In this document: positions 8,260 through 18,157 of the stretch, in pieces
Numbering within the stretch: position 1 is the stretch's first letter
How the letters are laid out: every line of letters begins with the position of its first letter
The notes under the pieces: generated by a model
Databases searched by the model: none
What the model was told of the DNA's origin: nothing
What the model saw: the letters and a program-made list of their open reading frames with translations, nothing else
Assembly (NCBI GenBank): GCA_964531265.1
Contig: CAZHDW010000006.1
Location: forward strand, 1 to 64,000
Direction of reading: 5' to 3'
Length of the DNA stretch: 64,000 nt
DNA from: Hominenteromicrobium sp964531265
GTDB lineage: Bacteria > Bacillota > Clostridia > Oscillospirales > Acutalibacteraceae
Position numbers and translations under genes: made by a program

Positions 8260-9579
8260 TTACAATATCTTTCCGTTATACAGATCGGTTCCCTCGACGA
8301 CCACCTCGTCATACATCTGAACCGTTCTGCTCGTTACAAGCTGTTCACGTTCCTCATCGGAGAGCTTCGTCTTGCATATTGCATATCCGTTGATAGTTGC
8401 ATCGGTGAATACCTGCACGAATTTCAGTCTCGAACCGTATTTGACATAGACACCCTTAACATCGTAATGCACGGTTTCCGTCTCGTTGCCGTCTTCGTCG
8501 GTCTCCGTCGTTATAACATCACTGAAATGTATTGCGGATTCATCGATCAGCACTCCGGAATACTTACTGATATTGATGCGCAGCGGCTCCTTTCGGGCGG
8601 CAGCAAGATCGCTGTTCATATAGCTGCACTTCAAAATAAGAGCAGCGCCGCCGCTTTCGCTGTCCCTGTCCACGTCAATTATCTCGGCAGGTATTTCCTC
8701 GACGGAAGCAAACGGCATTTCTATTGTCACCTTGGTTGTTCTGTCCAGGCGCACATAGTCGTTCTCATCTATGTTGCAAACAACATACCAGTTAAAGTCC
8801 ATTGCGACCTTACCGAGTACGTTTTCTCCAGTCTGTTTCTCCGGCTCGCCGTCTATCAGCTCACGGATATCCGCCGCTGTAAGCTTTTCTATCTCCTCTA
8901 CGTCAACGGCGTTTTCATAGCCGTCAACGCTTCTGATAAAGAAGCCGGAAGCCGGTGAGGTTATGCTGCCCGTACTGCCGGCACTCGATGAAAGCAGTGA
9001 ATTGCGCTCGGCAGTCAGTGCGTTTGTATGTACAAGGTAATCCTCGGCGCTCTCCGCACCCGTTATTATCTGCTTCTGTCCGAGAAGAAGCTGCAAATTA
9101 TTCTTCTCCGCCTCCACATCCGAGATATTGCCCTTTCGGATGCAGGAAAGTATCGTCGTGACCTTTTCACTGATCTGGCCGCCGATAAGCTTCGGGTTGG
9201 AGGTCGTAACATCACTCGGGTTCTCCAAAACCGACAAGCGTGCGAGTTCATCATCTATTCTGTCTATTCTGTTGCGTGCGGCCGCATTCTCCTCGGTGGG
9301 ATAGATATCGGCTATTACGCCGCCGGCTGCGGTACGCTCACCGTCATCCACGGTATAGTTGAGGACACCGTTGACCTTCGCCGTTATAACACGTTCGTTT
9401 CGAACTATAAAGCCCGTCGTGTCAATAGACTCCGAAACGGTTGAATACATCGCCGTTTCAGTCACTATTCCGGTGTATTTGCTGAGATACACCTGATACG
9501 CCACATATACAAGCAGCAGGATTGCCACCAAGGTTGCGCCTATTCTGCGCACAAGCACATTGCCCAATGCAAGCACCAC
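8260..9579 (-). CDS. HlyD-like membrane-anchored adaptor protein
   Basis: A 439-residue protein with one N-terminal membrane segment (about residues 12-31) and an extracytoplasmic region resembling the HlyD/membrane fusion family: a barrel-sandwich lobe (ESIDTTGFIVRNERVITA, GVLNYTVDDGERTAAG), a helical section, and a C-terminal beta-barrel. Such proteins couple inner-membrane transporters to export, or in Gram-positives serve envelope functions. No transporter gene is adjacent; it follows miaA by 12 bases and precedes the sepF promoter, a position in which similar genes of unknown role occur in Clostridia. The start is uncertain: GTG at 9579 or 9576, with GGAAGG very close. The substrate is unknown. 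Confidence 0.75.
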   Translation of the reverse strand: MVLALGNVLVRRIGATLVAILLLVYVAYQVYLSKYTGIVTETAMYSTVSESIDTTGFIVRNERVITAKVNGVLNYTVDDGERTAAGGVIADIYPTEENAAARNRIDRIDDELARLSVLENPSDVTTSNPKLIGGQISEKVTTILSCIRKGNISDVEAEKNNLQLLLGQKQIITGAESAEDYLVHTNALTAERNSLLSSSAGSTGSITSPASGFFIRSVDGYENAVDVEEIEKLTAADIRELIDGEPEKQTGENVLGKVAMDFNWYVVCNIDENDYVRLDRTTKVTIEMPFASVEEIPAEIIDVDRDSESGGAALILKCSYMNSDLAAARKEPLRINISKYSGVLIDESAIHFSDVITTETDEDGNETETVHYDVKGVYVKYGSRLKFVQVFTDATINGYAICKTKLSDEEREQLVTSRTVQMYDEVVVEGTDLYNGKIL

Positions 9580-9591
9580 CTTCCAATGAAG

Positions 9592-10542
9592 TTATATGTC
9601 AAAATGCCGCGCTGCTATTTCGTTTGCAGCGTCTATCATATCGTTTACGTTTGAATAATCATCGACGTAAAGCCAAGCTGTATTTTCTTCTCTTCGAAAC
9701 CAGGTGAGCTGGCGCTTGGCAAAGCGTCTTGTCTCTCTTTTAATCCCCTCAACAGCCTCTTCGAGCGTGATTTTACCCTCAAAATACGGAAAAAGCTCCT
9801 TGTAGCCGATAGCCTGAACGGAGGTCTTTCCGCGGCTTCCGTAGCTGTCATAGTAGTTTCTCGCTTCCTCAAGCAGGCCGGAGCTCAGCATAATGTCAAC
9901 GCGTGTATCTATCCGCTTATACAGCTTCTCCCTATCGCGAAATCCAAGGCACAGCATGATATAATCGTAATTGGATACCGCATTTTGGGATTCCTCCGCC
10001 TGTGTGGAAAACGGCTTTCCGGACACCATAAAATACTCCATGGCTCTCAAAACGCGCTTCGTATTGTTTTTATGTATCTGCTCTGCGGCAACAGGGTCAA
10101 CAGCCCTGAGTCTCTCATAGATGCCGTCTATTCCGCAGGCTTCAAACTCTGCCTGAAGTGCAGCGCGAACAGCATCATCCCTGCTGTTCTCAGTGAACTG
10201 TATTGATTTCAGCAGTGACCTTGCATACAGGCCCGTACCGCCCACGAGAAACGGTTGCTTTCCCCTGCCGGAAATATCCTCTATTGCTTTTGCGGCAAGC
10301 TCCGTGAAATCCACAACGCTGAAAGTCTCCTCCGGGTCACAGAAGCCGAGCAGATGATGCGGTATGCCCTGCATCTCCTCCTCCGTCGGCTTAGCCGTGC
10401 CTATCTCCATGCCCTTATATATCTGCATGGAGTCACAAGAGACTATTTCGCCGTTGAATTTCTTTGCAAGCTCGATCGAGAGTGCAGTTTTTCCCGAAGC
10501 TGTTGGCCCGCATACCGCAAGCAGCTTTATTTTGTTCTCCAA
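9592..10542 (-). CDS. miaA: tRNA dimethylallyltransferase, TTG start
   Basis: Transfers a dimethylallyl group to A37 of tRNAs reading UNN codons; its product is the substrate of MiaB, also encoded here. Motifs: P-loop GPTASGKT near residue 14, SCDSMQIYKGMEIGTAKP, the tRNA-contact segment and GTGLYARSL. The long open frame begins inside mutL; the likely start is TTG at 10542, about 7 bases after GGGAGG, giving 316 residues, the usual MiaA length. It follows mutL directly, as in other Firmicutes mutSL-miaA operons. Confidence 0.96.
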   Translation of the reverse strand: MENKIKLLAVCGPTASGKTALSIELAKKFNGEIVSCDSMQIYKGMEIGTAKPTEEEMQGIPHHLLGFCDPEETFSVVDFTELAAKAIEDISGRGKQPFLVGGTGLYARSLLKSIQFTENSRDDAVRAALQAEFEACGIDGIYERLRAVDPVAAEQIHKNNTKRVLRAMEYFMVSGKPFSTQAEESQNAVSNYDYIMLCLGFRDREKLYKRIDTRVDIMLSSGLLEEARNYYDSYGSRGKTSVQAIGYKELFPYFEGKITLEEAVEGIKRETRRFAKRQLTWFRREENTAWLYVDDYSNVNDMIDAANEIAARHFDI

Positions 10543-10559
10543 ATTGCACCCTCCCTTTA

Positions 10560-12575
10560 TTAAACTCTGCCGAATTCCTTCTCCAGCATTCTCTTTTTCA
10601 TCATAACATAGATGGGGCGTCCATGTGGACAATATCTTATATCCGGATTCTGCTCCAATCTTTCGGCAAGAGCTATCAGCTCCTCCGGCTTTGATGCATT
10701 TCCGCCCTTTATGGCTGCTCTGCACGCGATATTGTGGTACAGCCAGTCCATGTGCTCGGTGGTCACATCCTGCTTATTATCGGCAAGGTAACCCGCCATC
10801 TCAAGCACGGAATCCTCTATATCGGCGCCGTTCAGGTTCAGCGGTGCCGCGCGCACAAGCACAGTGCCGCTGCCGAAATCCTCCACCTCAAAGCCGACTT
10901 TCTCGTATACATCAAGATTATTGATTACAGCCGAATACTCCATCTTATCGAGAGTGACCGTCACCGGTATCAGCAATGTCTGTGCAACCGCTGTGCCGCT
11001 GTTCTGCCTGAGCTGCTCATACAGCAGTCTTTCATGCGCTGCATGCTTATCTATGAACATCATGGTTTCGGCATCATACTGAACTATAATATAGGTGTCG
11101 AACACCTCACCTATTACTCTGTGGAAAACCTCCGGTTCCTTTGTCGACACGACCGCAGGTGCTTCTTCGGCCTTTTGTTCTTCGGTCTTTCGCATGATCG
11201 GCTCGTCGTCCACCCGGATATCCATCACGGTCGATGCCTTTTTGATATTCTCTCTGACTTCTGTGACCGGACGCGGTTCTTCCTCAAGAACACGCTCTAT
11301 CGAAGTCTTGATCTCCGATATGCACGGCAGTGCGTCTTCCCTTTTTCGGTTGTCCTCAAAGTTGAGAGCACGACGAGTCTCAACGGGCTCAGGGTTATTT
11401 TTGACAAATTCAACTGCCGTTCTGTCGAGATATGGCTTTTTTTCCGGCTCTGCAATATGAACGGGACTGTTTGCCTTTTTCGGTGCTGTCGGGGCTATTC
11501 TGAGCTGCTCCGGTTTTTCCACATGGTCAGGCTTATACGGGTCTATCGGCCTTTTCTTAGGCGCAATATCCACCGTGCGCGTATCCCTGCTTGCCGTGAC
11601 AGCAGATTTCACTCCGTGATATACAGCATCGAACACCGGACGCTCGTTAACAAATCTTACCTCAAGCTTTGCAGGATGCACATTCACATCCACTACCTCG
11701 CTCGGTATATCTATATGAAGGACGCAAGCCGGGAATTTTCCGACCATTATGCATCCCTTATATGCTTCTTCAAGTGCGACCATTGCTGTGCGGCTTCGCA
11801 CAAAACGGCCGTTTATAAAGAAATTCTGCATACTGCGGTTCGGCCTGCTGCCGGTCGGCGCGGAGATATATCCATGCACATGTATGCCGCCGTAGGAGTA
11901 GTCGAGCTGCAAAAGATTGCCGGAAAACTCCTTGCCGAACACTGCATATATGGCGGAAACAAGCTTTCCGTCACCGGGAGTATGCAGGGTCTCCTTTCCC
12001 TCGCGAATGAATCTGAATGATATCTCCGGGTGCGACAGGGCAAGCTTATCCATAAGACCTGCCACAGCATTAGCCTCGGCAACATCCTTTTTCAGGAATT
12101 TCATTCTCGCCGGAACATTATAGAAAAGATCTCTGACAGTGATGGTCGTGCCGTTCGGGCAACCTGCATCCTCGACGGAAACCTCATTTCCTCCGGAACA
12201 GGCGTAGTGCGTACCAAGCTCGCTGTCAGCGGTTTTGGTAATGAGATCGACGTGCGACACCGCAGAAATCGAAGCTAATGCCTCGCCTCTAAAGCCAAGC
12301 GTCAATATGGATTCGAGGTCGGCCTTCTCCTGCACCTTGCTGGTTGCATGGCGTAGAAAGGCAGTCGCAACGTCCTCTCTTGCTATTCCTATGCCGTTAT
12401 CGGTAACGCGCATGTACGTTATGCCGCCGCGCCTTACCTCAACGGTAATAATGGAAGCGCCGGCATCTATTGAGTTTTCAACGAGCTCTTTTATCACCGA
12501 TGACGGACGCTCTACGACCTCTCCGGCGGCTATAAGCTCCGCAACATGCTTATCGAGCACATGTATTTTTCCCAT
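10560..12575 (-). CDS. mutL: DNA mismatch repair protein MutL
   Basis: Links mismatch recognition by MutS to strand incision. The N-terminal GHKL ATPase shows ENSIDAGA, DNGIG and GFRGEAL; a Pro/Lys-rich linker follows (about residues 330-480). The C-terminal dimerisation domain carries the nuclease motif DKHAAHERLLYE, plus ACRAAIKGG and CPHGRP, the zinc-site segments of endonuclease-active MutL. So this MutL is predicted to nick DNA itself, consistent with a species lacking MutH. Start ATG at 12575, 8-9 bases after AAAGGAAG, is preferred to the GTG three codons upstream; 671 residues. Confidence 0.97.
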   Translation of the reverse strand: MGKIHVLDKHVAELIAAGEVVERPSSVIKELVENSIDAGASIITVEVRRGGITYMRVTDNGIGIAREDVATAFLRHATSKVQEKADLESILTLGFRGEALASISAVSHVDLITKTADSELGTHYACSGGNEVSVEDAGCPNGTTITVRDLFYNVPARMKFLKKDVAEANAVAGLMDKLALSHPEISFRFIREGKETLHTPGDGKLVSAIYAVFGKEFSGNLLQLDYSYGGIHVHGYISAPTGSRPNRSMQNFFINGRFVRSRTAMVALEEAYKGCIMVGKFPACVLHIDIPSEVVDVNVHPAKLEVRFVNERPVFDAVYHGVKSAVTASRDTRTVDIAPKKRPIDPYKPDHVEKPEQLRIAPTAPKKANSPVHIAEPEKKPYLDRTAVEFVKNNPEPVETRRALNFEDNRKREDALPCISEIKTSIERVLEEEPRPVTEVRENIKKASTVMDIRVDDEPIMRKTEEQKAEEAPAVVSTKEPEVFHRVIGEVFDTYIIVQYDAETMMFIDKHAAHERLLYEQLRQNSGTAVAQTLLIPVTVTLDKMEYSAVINNLDVYEKVGFEVEDFGSGTVLVRAAPLNLNGADIEDSVLEMAGYLADNKQDVTTEHMDWLYHNIACRAAIKGGNASKPEELIALAERLEQNPDIRYCPHGRPIYVMMKKRMLEKEFGRV

Positions 12576-12594
12576 GCCGTGCACTTCCTTTCCG

Positions 12595-15213
12595 TTAATT
12601 CTTTAAAAGCCTTGTAAGCTCAAACAGAAGATTCATCGATTCTATCGGCGTCAGTGTGTTGACATCCAGGGACTTAAGCCTTTCTATTACCTCTGAATCC
12701 TTTGTAAGCATGGTAAACTGCATCGGCTCCTCCTCATTTCTCTGCGGTCTCTGCTTTGAGACCGTAACACCGCCGCTTTCAAGCTGCCGCAAGACCTGCT
12801 TGGCTCTTTTAACTACCTTATCCGGTACACCTGCAAGCTTTGCAACCTCGATGCCGAAGCTGTCATCAGCTCCACCGCGAACGATCCTCCTGAGGAAGGT
12901 GATGTCATCGCCGCGTTTTTTAACGGCAATGCTGTAATTTTGAACTCCGGGAAGCTCGTTTTCAAGCTCCGTAAGCTCATGATAATGTGTTGCAAACATA
13001 GTTTTTGCGCCGCACTGCTTTTTATCATGAACATACTCGATAACGGCACGAGCAATGCTCATACCGTCAAAGGTAGATGTACCCCTGCCTATCTCATCAA
13101 GGATGAGCAGGCTGTTTTCGGTGGCATTCTTGAGTATATCGGCAACCTCTGCCATTTCCACCATGAAGGTTGACTGACCTGCTGCGAGGTCATCGGAAGC
13201 GCCGACTCGAGTATATATTCCGTCCACAATGCCTATCTCGGCCGAAGAAGCCGGGACAAAGCAACCTATCTGTGCCATAATGACTATTACGGCCACCTGG
13301 CGCATATACGTCGACTTTCCTGCCATGTTCGGGCCGGTTATTATCGACACGCGGTTATTGTTCATGTCCATTTCGAGGTCATTCGGAACAAACGGCGCAG
13401 AACCGTTCAAAAGTGCCTCAACTACCGGATGTCTGCTGTTTTTCATAGAGAGTCTGCCATTTGCGGATATCAGCGGACGGGTATAGTCGTTCTTAATGGA
13501 GACGACCGCAAACGACGCCAGAACATCCAACTGAGCTATCGCCTTTGCGGTTTCCTGTATTCTCGTAAGCTGATCCGCTATGGCCTTTCTGACATCCTCA
13601 AAAAGCTTTGATTCCAGCGCAACGGATTTCTCACTTGCGCCGAGAATACGGCTTTCAAGCTCCTTAAGCTCCTGAGTGATATACCTCTCGCCGTTAGCCA
13701 GAGTCTGCTTGCGGATATAATGCTCCGGGGTTTTATCCTTAAAGGAATTGGATACCTCTATGTAATAGCCGAAAACACGATTATAGCCCACCTTGAGCTT
13801 AGGTATGCCCGTGGCCTCTCGCTCATGTGCCTCAAGCTCGGCTATGAGCTGCTTGCCGTTTGTCATATCGTTCTTTATCGCATCGAGCTCCGGGCTGAAT
13901 CCCTCGCGTATTATGCCGCCCTCACGAATCGTATGCGGCGGCTCCTCAACGATTGCTCTGTCGATAAGGTCGCAGATATCCTCGAGCGCATCAAGCTCAC
14001 TCTCAATGCTCCGCAGCATCGTGGCCTCACATTGTGCCGCCTGCTGCTTAAGCTGCGGAAGACGTGTGAGCGCTGACCACAGCGAGCGCATGTCCTTACC
14101 GTTAACGGAGCCGTACACAACACGCGTCATGATACGTTCAATGTCGAAAATACCTGTCAAACTCTCCGTGATCTCATCGAGCAGCGGTCTGTTCTCAAAG
14201 AGCTCCTCGACGGCATTCTGACGCAGTGTTATCTTGGCCGGACTCAAAAGCGGCTGCTCGAGCCATGACCTTATGAGTCTCTTACCCATGGCAGTCCTGG
14301 TCTTATCGAGCACCCACAAAAGAGAGCCCCTGCGCTCCTTACTGCGCATGGTTTCAACAAGCTCAAGATTGCGGCGCGTATTGATATCGAGCCGCATTGT
14401 TTTGGCCTCGGTATAAATATTTATATCTTCCATACGCTCAAGGCCGGTTATCTGTGTGCGCTTAAGATAATCGAGCAGTGCCCCGAGGGACATTACTATC
14501 TCGCGCTGCTCAAGCACCGCAGTGCTTTCCAGAATATCCGTATGGAACTGTGTCCTGACTGAATCCGCGCATACCCGCTGGTCAAAAACGGAATCGTCAA
14601 GGCACTCGAGTGAAGCTGAAAGCTTTTCGGAGATAAATCTTGCAGTCCGCTTGAAATCGAGAAACTCGGGATTTATGAGTATTTCGCTCGGAGAATACCT
14701 TGAAAGCTCATCCGTAACGAGCTGCTCAAGCTCTCCCATTTCCTTGGCCGCCAGGGTCGTTGCATCCAGCTCGCCGGTGGATATATCCGCAAAGCAGATA
14801 CCCACATTCTCGCCATAGCGATAGACGGAAGCGATATAATTGTTCTTGGCCTCGTCAAGCATACTGCTTTCCATGACTGTTCCCGGCGTGATAACACGTA
14901 TCACACTGCGCTTAACAATGCCCTTGGCCAGAGCCGGATCCTCCATCTGCTCGCAGATAGCGACCTTATAGCCCTTTGCAACAAGACGTGCAATATATGT
15001 TTCGGCACTGTGGAACGGCACACCGCACATGGGGGCGCGCTCCTCCTGTCCGCAATCACGTCCCGTAAGCGTCAGCTCAAGCTCACGCGAAACCGTCTTT
15101 GCATCATTAAAAAACATTTCGTAGAAGTCTCCGAGGCGAAAGAAAACTATCGTGTTTGGATATTTTTCCTTTACCTCAAAGTACTGCTTCATCATGGGGG
15201 AATAATCAGCCAT
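12595..15213 (-). CDS. mutS: DNA mismatch repair protein MutS
   Basis: Recognises mismatches and small loops and uses ATP to recruit MutL. The 872-residue protein has the mismatch-reading N-terminal motif FFRLGDFYEMF, the lever and clamp domains, the P-loop GPNMAGKST and Walker B LILDEIGRGTSTFDG, and a short C-terminal tail. Two starts are possible, ATG at 15213 or TTG at 15219 (GGAG is 10 or 5 bases upstream); ATG is chosen. Transcribed between ylbF and mutL with about 20-40 base gaps. Confidence 0.98.
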   Translation of the reverse strand: MADYSPMMKQYFEVKEKYPNTIVFFRLGDFYEMFFNDAKTVSRELELTLTGRDCGQEERAPMCGVPFHSAETYIARLVAKGYKVAICEQMEDPALAKGIVKRSVIRVITPGTVMESSMLDEAKNNYIASVYRYGENVGICFADISTGELDATTLAAKEMGELEQLVTDELSRYSPSEILINPEFLDFKRTARFISEKLSASLECLDDSVFDQRVCADSVRTQFHTDILESTAVLEQREIVMSLGALLDYLKRTQITGLERMEDINIYTEAKTMRLDINTRRNLELVETMRSKERRGSLLWVLDKTRTAMGKRLIRSWLEQPLLSPAKITLRQNAVEELFENRPLLDEITESLTGIFDIERIMTRVVYGSVNGKDMRSLWSALTRLPQLKQQAAQCEATMLRSIESELDALEDICDLIDRAIVEEPPHTIREGGIIREGFSPELDAIKNDMTNGKQLIAELEAHEREATGIPKLKVGYNRVFGYYIEVSNSFKDKTPEHYIRKQTLANGERYITQELKELESRILGASEKSVALESKLFEDVRKAIADQLTRIQETAKAIAQLDVLASFAVVSIKNDYTRPLISANGRLSMKNSRHPVVEALLNGSAPFVPNDLEMDMNNNRVSIITGPNMAGKSTYMRQVAVIVIMAQIGCFVPASSAEIGIVDGIYTRVGASDDLAAGQSTFMVEMAEVADILKNATENSLLILDEIGRGTSTFDGMSIARAVIEYVHDKKQCGAKTMFATHYHELTELENELPGVQNYSIAVKKRGDDITFLRRIVRGGADDSFGIEVAKLAGVPDKVVKRAKQVLRQLESGGVTVSKQRPQRNEEEPMQFTMLTKDSEVIERLKSLDVNTLTPIESMNLLFELTRLLKN

Positions 15214-15251
15214 GTTCAAAAAACTCCGTATCGTTCAGATTGATATCAGGA

Positions 15252-15662
15252 TCAGTGGCAACCGCCGCCGCAGGATGCGCAGCTTCCTGTGCAGCCGCAG
15301 GAATCGCAATCGCAGCTATCGGGATCCTGTCCGTCAGCGCTCATTGTGATGATAGTGGTGACCTTCTGGATGAGCTCGTCCAGCTCGCTCTTTGCTGTGT
15401 TATAAGCGTTCATATGCGGATTCTGCATGATGTTTGTGTAAATTGTGCGCAGCTCCTCATTGTACTGGCGGAGAAGCTCCTCACTGCGATCCTCTTTCTG
15501 AGCCTCATTGTTAATGGCCATGCGCTTCAGGTTGAAATCGCCGATCATCTGCTGGAGCTCCTCGTCAGCGTCGCTCTGCTGAAGAGCTACCTGTGTGCTG
15601 ATGTAGCGCTCGTCCTCCTGGATTGCCTTTCCGAGTTCTCTTGCAAGCTCTATGATATCCAT
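15252..15662 (-). CDS. YlbF/YmcA-family protein with cysteine-rich C-terminal tail
   Basis: The first ~105 residues form the helical YlbF/YmcA domain (MDIIELARELGKAIQEDERY...). In Bacillus, YlbF, YmcA and YaaT form a complex that carries Fe-S clusters and affects RNase Y-dependent mRNA processing, sporulation and biofilm formation. Here residues ~113-136 form a tail with seven cysteines and a final histidine (CDCDSCGC...CASCGGGCH), suggesting metal or Fe-S binding. Only one YlbF-type gene is in the window. Placed between miaB and mutS, as ymcA-type genes are in several Firmicutes. GGGAG precedes the ATG. Confidence 0.85.
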   Translation of the reverse strand: MDIIELARELGKAIQEDERYISTQVALQQSDADEELQQMIGDFNLKRMAINNEAQKEDRSEELLRQYNEELRTIYTNIMQNPHMNAYNTAKSELDELIQKVTTIITMSADGQDPDSCDCDSCGCTGSCASCGGGCH

Positions 15663-15719
15663 TTTCTTTTTCTCCCTTATAAAATATTTTTAAATTTATA
15701 TTAAACACGCATAAGCGGT

Positions 15720-17138
15720 TTAACCAACCTTTTCTCCGCGAAGTATCCAGTTGCGGGCCTGAGTGACCTTGACATTGCAAAATTCACCGATAAGCTCATC
15801 CTCACCCGGAAACTCCACTATAATGCTGCTTTCGGTTCTGCCGCAGAGAAGTCCGTTCTTCTCGTTGCGCTCTTCAACAAGAACGCGCTCGGTGTTTCCG
15901 ACCATCTCGGCACAGCGCTTGGCAGCTATGGCCTCCTGCGTCTTCAAAAGCTCGGAGAACCATTCTGTTTTCTCCTTGTAGGACACCGGATCCTCCATTT
16001 CGGCAGCCTTTGTGCCGGGGCGAGATGAGAAGATGAACGTAAACAGTGATGTGAACTCAACCTGCTCTATGAGGCTCAGCGTGTCGCGGAACTCCTCGTA
16101 GGTCTCACCCGGGAAGCCGACGATTATGTCGGAGGTCAGGGACAGGTCGGGCATCTTCTCCTTTGCGTACTCAATGAGCTTAAGATAATCCTCCCTGCTA
16201 TATCTGCGATTCATTTCCTTAAGCACTCGTGTATTGCCGCACTGACACGGCAGGTGCATGTGGTGGCAGATATGTCTGCTCTCGGCAATGGTATCGAAGA
16301 GCTCATGAGTGGCATCCTTCGGATGGGATGTCATGAATCTCAGGCGATAATCACCATCTATTGCGTCTATTCTGCGAAGAAGCTCTGCGAAGTTCACTTT
16401 TTCGGGTAGGCCCTTTCCGTAGGAGTTGACATTCTGGCCGAGCAGCGTTATTTCTTTATAGCCCTGCTCAATAAGCTCTCTGCACTCGTTCACTATGGCA
16501 TCCGGATGTCTGCTCTTCTCTCTTCCGCGCACATACGGCACGATGCAGTACGAGCAGAAATTATCACAGCCGTACATTACCGTGACCCACGCACGGGATT
16601 TTCCGTCGCGGCGAACGGGCAAGCCCTCGATGATATCCTTTGACTCCTGACCTCTCACAAAGACTCTCTTTGAATCGGTCACGGCGGAATACATCATTTC
16701 CGGCAGCTTATGGATGACATGTGTTCCGAAAACTATGTTTACAAACGGGAAGGAGGTGCGTATTTTTTCTGCAACTCTCTCCTGCTCCATCATACAGCCA
16801 CACACGGCAATGAGCACGGACGGGTTCCTGCGCTTCACGTTTTTCAGCGCACCGATATTGCCGAAAACTCTGTCCTCGGCATGCTCTCTTATCGCGCAGG
16901 TATTGAACAGTATGAAATCAGCCTCGTTTTCGTCATCCGTGAATTCAAAGCCCATTTCGGACAGCATTCCCTTTATCTTTTCGCCATCGGCAACGTTCTG
17001 CTGACAGCCGTATGTACGTACAAAAGCCTTAGGCACTGCGCCCATTGCACGCACCTGCATTATTGCGGCCATATCCGCGGTATACAGCTTTTGCTTTTGC
17101 AGTTCTTCTGCTTCATGTATTTCGATTCTATCTTTCAA
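15720..17138 (-). CDS. miaB: tRNA-2-methylthio-N6-dimethylallyladenosine synthase, TTG start
   Basis: Radical-SAM methylthiotransferase acting on i6A37 made by MiaA. It has the N-terminal UPF0004 domain (TYGCQQNVAD, CAIREHAEDR), the radical-SAM triad in GCDNFCSYC and a C-terminal TRAM domain (TERVLVEERNEKNGLLCGRT). The frame opens at ATG 17165, which has no ribosome binding site and lies at the predicted transcription start; TTG at 17138 sits 9 bases after AAGGAG and gives 472 residues. First gene of the miaB-ylbF-mutS-mutL-miaA run. Confidence 0.96.
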   Translation of the reverse strand: MKDRIEIHEAEELQKQKLYTADMAAIMQVRAMGAVPKAFVRTYGCQQNVADGEKIKGMLSEMGFEFTDDENEADFILFNTCAIREHAEDRVFGNIGALKNVKRRNPSVLIAVCGCMMEQERVAEKIRTSFPFVNIVFGTHVIHKLPEMMYSAVTDSKRVFVRGQESKDIIEGLPVRRDGKSRAWVTVMYGCDNFCSYCIVPYVRGREKSRHPDAIVNECRELIEQGYKEITLLGQNVNSYGKGLPEKVNFAELLRRIDAIDGDYRLRFMTSHPKDATHELFDTIAESRHICHHMHLPCQCGNTRVLKEMNRRYSREDYLKLIEYAKEKMPDLSLTSDIIVGFPGETYEEFRDTLSLIEQVEFTSLFTFIFSSRPGTKAAEMEDPVSYKEKTEWFSELLKTQEAIAAKRCAEMVGNTERVLVEERNEKNGLLCGRTESSIIVEFPGEDELIGEFCNVKVTQARNWILRGEKVG

Positions 17139-17170
17139 AAGGCACTTCTCCTTATACAAAATCATTTATT

Positions 17171-17199
17171 ATGATACCACAAAGCATGCTAAACCGCAA
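17171..17199 (-). promoter_or_regulatory. Possible promoter for miaB operon
   Basis: Minus strand TTGCGG, 17 bases, TATCAT, which would start transcription about 26 bases before the proposed miaB TTG. A 7-bp perfect hairpin (CACTTTT/AAAAGTG, 17210-17226) lies just upstream, near the end of the preceding HAD gene. Confidence 0.4.
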
Positions 17200-17233
17200 G
17201 CCGTTCAAGCACTTTTAAGAAAAGTGTTTGAAA

Positions 17234-18064
17234 TCATGTGATCAGAGCATTCTCTCTGAGCCATTTTGCAACGCCGTCATCGTTATTGGAGTTAATTACG
17301 CCCGTTGCTATCGTCTTAAGGCTGTCAACGGCATTTTCCATGGCATAGCATTCGTCGGACACCCTGAACATATCGCTGTCATTTACACCGTCCCCGAATG
17401 AAACCACACGGTCGCATTTCAAAAGCTCCTTTAATTGCAGAATCGCCTGTGATTTTGAGGCCGACTTCGGCATGAATTCAAGCCACCTCTCACTCGAATA
17501 CACATCGTCTGCAAAGACAAGGTTGTACTTCTCCCTGTATTTCTCGTATATCGGTGCAAGCTTCTTCTCATCATCGATACAGGTCACATAGAAAATTCCA
17601 CTGCCAAACAGCTCCTTTTCGCTTTTGACCTCCGTCCTGCGCGGATCTCCCTCGCGGGTGCTGAGAAACTTCACCATCCCCCTGCTGCACCTGTCACCGA
17701 CAAAGCTAAACCTTTCTCTGTCCCGTCTCGAATAGACCATGGGATAAATATCATGAGCTAAAAGGTCTTCTAACAACAAGTTGATATCATCGTCAAAGAA
17801 ATTGCCGATGATCGGCTCCCCGGTAACACTGTCAACAACAAAGGTACCATTATAGACAATAGCCGGTATATGCATCCTTATATTGCCTGTTACCTTCCCC
17901 GCCGTTTGAAATGATCGCGCCGTGGCATATGAGAACAGCATTCCCTTTCCGACAAGCTCATTGATAGTTTCACTTGTAAAATCGGATATTCTCTCATCGC
18001 CTCTGAGCAGGGTTCCATCAAGGTCTGACACGTAGAGCGTTTTGATATTTGGTTTCGCAGACAT
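17234..18064 (-). CDS. Cof-type HAD phosphatase
   Basis: A cytoplasmic haloacid-dehalogenase hydrolase of the Cof/YidA type (C2 cap), about 276 residues. The DxDGT motif is DLDGTLL near the start, and the last motif is SFGDGVNDSDMF. Such enzymes dephosphorylate sugar phosphates or flavin precursors with broad specificity. Start ATG at 18064, six bases after AAAGGCGG; the longer frame from 18088 is less likely. It follows galK by 93 bases, a gap that contains an imperfect hairpin (18110-18146). The neighbour hints at a sugar phosphate substrate, but this is inference. Confidence 0.88.
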   Translation of the reverse strand: MSAKPNIKTLYVSDLDGTLLRGDERISDFTSETINELVGKGMLFSYATARSFQTAGKVTGNIRMHIPAIVYNGTFVVDSVTGEPIIGNFFDDDINLLLEDLLAHDIYPMVYSRRDRERFSFVGDRCSRGMVKFLSTREGDPRRTEVKSEKELFGSGIFYVTCIDDEKKLAPIYEKYREKYNLVFADDVYSSERWLEFMPKSASKSQAILQLKELLKCDRVVSFGDGVNDSDMFRVSDECYAMENAVDSLKTIATGVINSNNDDGVAKWLRENALIT

Positions 18065-18157
18065 TGCAAGCCGCCTTTCTGAATACAATCATCGCCTGTA
18101 AAATGCACGAAGAAGATAAACGGCTGACAAAGCCATTCATCTTCTCGATAGTTAATA

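Noticed and set aside
10734..12020. 428-codon open frame antisense to mutL
   Set aside because: Mirror of mutL codon usage, no recognisable motif.
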